Assembly: GCA_900545075.1 (NCBI GenBank)
Contig: UQXT01000028.1
Span: 1 to 21,569 of the forward strand
DNA from: an uncultured Collinsella sp.
Lineage (GTDB): Bacteria > Actinomycetota > Coriobacteriia > Coriobacteriales > Coriobacteriaceae
Direction: 5' to 3'
DNA: 21,569 bases
In this document: piece by piece, positions 20,032-21,569 of the stretch
Layout of the letters: every line of letters starts with the position of its first letter
Numbering within the stretch: position 1 is the stretch's first letter
The notes under the pieces: model-generated
Seen by the model: only the letters and a program-made list of their open reading frames with translations
What the model was told of the DNA's origin: nothing
The model's database searches: none
Position numbers and translations under genes: made by a program

Positions 20032-20994
20032 ATGCACGAGAACGACTTTTTTAACGAGGACCTGCTGTGCGCGCTTGCTGGCGTTGCCGGCGAGGACAAC
20101 GTACTGATGAGCGAGCCCATGCGCGAGCACACCACGTTTAAGATCGGCGGCCCGGCCGACGTCTTTGTCACGCCCGATACCGAGCAGGGCTTCGTCGCCA
20201 CGCTCGACACCTGTTATCGCTGCGACCTGCCGCTCACCATCGTGGGCAACGGCTCCGACCTGCTCGTCGGCGACAAGGGCATCCGCGGCGTCGTCGTGGC
20301 GCTGGGCGAGGGACTCTCCGACATTACGGTCGACGGCACGCACGTCACGGCGGCTGCCGGCGCCTTGCTTTCCGATGTCGCCGCGGCGGCAGCCGAGGCC
20401 GGCCTCACCGGCATGGAGCCCATCTCGGGCATCCCCGGATCGGTCGGCGGCGCCTGCTACATGAACGCCGGAGCATACGGCGCCTGCATGGCCGATGTGC
20501 TGGAGTCCGTGCGCGTCTACAAGCCCGCCCGCATGCTCGACGACGGCACCCGCGGCAGCGGCAGCATTATCGAGTTCGATGTTGACGAGCTTAACCTGGG
20601 CTATCGCAAGAGCCGTATTGCCGACGACGGCTTTATCGTGCTTTCGGCCACCTTCAATCTCGCCCCGGGCAACGCCGCGATGATCAAGGCCGACATGGAC
20701 GACTACTGCCAGCGCCGCGAAGACAAGCAACCGCTCGACATGCCGAGTGCCGGCTCCACTTTCAAGCGCCCCGAGGGTTACTTTGCCGGCAAACTCATCA
20801 TGGATGCCGGCCTGCGCGGCCATGCTGTCGGCGGCGCGCAGGTGAGCGAAAAACACTGCGGCTTCATCGTCAACGCCGACCACGCCACCGCCGCCGATGT
20901 CGACGAACTCATCCGCCACATCCAAGCAACCGTCAAAGACCAATTCGACGTAGACCTAGAGCCCGAAGTCCACCGAGTAGGCGAATTCCTCTAA
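20032..20994 (+). CDS. murB: UDP-N-acetylenolpyruvoylglucosamine reductase
   Basis: 320 residues. MurB reduces UDP-GlcNAc-enolpyruvate to UDP-MurNAc with NADPH and FAD, the second committed step of peptidoglycan precursor synthesis in the cytoplasm. FAD-binding segments: TTFKIGGPADVFVTP (34–48), LTIVGNGSDLLVGDKGIRG (68–86), GMEPISGIPGSVGGACYMNA (127–146). Catalytic residues: Arg192 in LGYRKS, Ser242 in AGSTFKRPEG and Glu312 in LEPEVHRVG. The ATG at 20032 is chosen because an AAAAGGCGG stretch precedes it and the earlier TTG falls on the −10 box. It is divergent from the lacI gene and followed within 5 bp by a strong hairpin terminator, so it is probably transcribed alone. Confidence 0.96.
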   Translation: MHENDFFNEDLLCALAGVAGEDNVLMSEPMREHTTFKIGGPADVFVTPDTEQGFVATLDTCYRCDLPLTIVGNGSDLLVGDKGIRGVVVALGEGLSDITVDGTHVTAAAGALLSDVAAAAAEAGLTGMEPISGIPGSVGGACYMNAGAYGACMADVLESVRVYKPARMLDDGTRGSGSIIEFDVDELNLGYRKSRIADDGFIVLSATFNLAPGNAAMIKADMDDYCQRREDKQPLDMPSAGSTFKRPEGYFAGKLIMDAGLRGHAVGGAQVSEKHCGFIVNADHATAADVDELIRHIQATVKDQFDVDLEPEVHRVGEFL

Positions 20995-20998
20995 CAAA

Positions 20999-21020
20999 GA
21001 AGGCCCCGAAAGGGGCCTTC
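20999..21020. terminator. Bidirectional hairpin terminator between murB and the CHAP-like gene
   Basis: GAAGGCCCC and GGGGCCTTC form a perfect 9-bp stem closed by a GAAA tetraloop on the plus strand. The tail is GTCTTG on the plus strand and TTTGTTAG on the minus strand, so it can serve murB and also the convergent gene ending at 21097. Confidence 0.75.
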
Positions 21021-21096
21021 GTCTTGCGCAGGACTGTCCGAGCAGGCAACCTTATGCCGCGCGGGCGGCCCGGGACCAACCAGCTTCAAACCGCAC

Positions 21097-21569
21097 CTAC
21101 GACAGCACGACGCCGCCGAGCCAGCCCCAACGCACGCCCGAACCGCCGCCAAAGAAGCTGATAAACGAGTCGAGCGATTTAGACGTGATAGCGCCCTGGT
21201 TGCTCATGACGATGCCGCCGCCAACATAGATACCGACATGACCATATAGTCGGCCCGCGATACCCGTCGTGGGATGCGAGGAATCGGCAACAATCATGCC
21301 GACCTTTAGCGTCGAACGATCGGCACTGTAGCACCACGCGTTAAACATGTCGCACGCGTTACCGCCAAAGTAGCCCACTCCTGCGTTGCGGAAGACGTTG
21401 GTAACCCAAGCGGCGCACCAGCCCAAACCGGGCGAGGGAGTGGAGTAGCACGCATTAACCACGGCCTGTTGTTTGCCCGTACCCACATTTTGCTGCGGTG
21501 CACCAGAAGCATGGGAGCCGCCGCTCGAGGTCGAGTTGTTCTTGTTCGAAGCAGCTGCGGCAGCGGCGG
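21097..21569 (-). CDS. Secreted CHAP/NlpC-P60-like cysteine hydrolase, C-terminal part (partial)
   Basis: The frame is open to the right edge, so the N-terminus is missing. The visible part begins with an Ala/Ser/Asn/Gly-rich linker (AAAAASNKNNSTSSGGSHAS), followed by a compact domain of about 130 residues. That domain has a candidate catalytic Cys in GLGWCAAWVTNVF, a His in YGHVGIYVGGG, and the polar strand MSNQGAITSKSL, matching the Cys–His–polar order of CHAP and NlpC/P60 peptidoglycan amidases or endopeptidases. Such proteins cleave wall peptides outside the cell; the low-complexity linker suggests an upstream signal peptide, coiled coil or wall-binding part beyond the window. An internal GTG at 21486 exists but has no ribosome binding site and would drop the linker. 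It converges on murB. Confidence 0.8.
   Translation of the reverse strand, partial: AAAAAASNKNNSTSSGGSHASGAPQQNVGTGKQQAVVNACYSTPSPGLGWCAAWVTNVFRNAGVGYFGGNACDMFNAWCYSADRSTLKVGMIVADSSHPTTGIAGRLYGHVGIYVGGGIVMSNQGAITSKSLDSFISFFGGGSGVRWGWLGGVVLS

Overview
The window looks like a chromosomal segment of a high-GC Gram-positive bacterium. Gene content and gene style (eno–divIC–ppx order, a short-form HisG working with HisZ, a phosphoketolase, GC-rich intergenic hairpins) suggest the class Coriobacteriia (Actinomycetota), most likely something close to Collinsella. That placement is inference from memory of the group, not from a database search. Most genes are housekeeping and lie on the minus strand. 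No rRNA, tRNA, CRISPR array, transposase or phage gene was recognised.

Layout. 1–2371 (minus): enolase with its own terminator, then a DivIC/FtsB-type septum protein followed by the start of a Ppx/GppA phosphatase that runs off the window. 2372–4112: an AT-richer patch with a plus-strand AAA/DUF4143 ATPase, preceded by three identical 19-bp repeats at an exact 33-bp period. 4152–6107 (minus): a LarC C-terminal-domain protein, a YfcE-type phosphodiesterase and MazG, arranged as an operon. 6447–7358 (plus): a PHP-type histidinol-phosphatase. 7518–15595 (minus): a histidine operon in the order hisZ-hisG (one fused gene), hisD, hisC, hisB, hisH, hisA, hisF, hisI, hisE. With the PHP phosphatase every step from PRPP and ATP to histidine is encoded here. 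16087–18615 (minus): phosphoketolase, preceded by two LacI-type operators and the LacI-family regulator gene (18802–19848). 20032–20994 (plus): MurB, ending in a hairpin terminator shared with a convergent, secreted CHAP/NlpC-like cysteine hydrolase that runs off the right edge.

How the parts fit. The his genes are tightly packed (4-bp overlap hisH/hisA; gaps of 0–3 bp at several junctions), so they are probably one transcript, interrupted by a spacer of about 150 bp between hisF and hisI that carries a large imperfect stem-loop. The LacI regulator next to xfp and the paired operators on the xfp promoter suggest local sugar-responsive control of the phosphoketolase shunt.

I see no clear, complete novel defence or biosynthetic system. 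The best leads are: the HisZ–HisG single-chain fusion with an unusual cysteine cluster; a hairpin family between xfp and the his operon, with one conserved loop in opposite orientations and differing stems; the 33-bp-period repeats in front of the ATPase; the stem-loop inside the his operon; the twin operators 21 bp apart on the xfp promoter; and a LarC C-terminal domain without its N-terminal partner.
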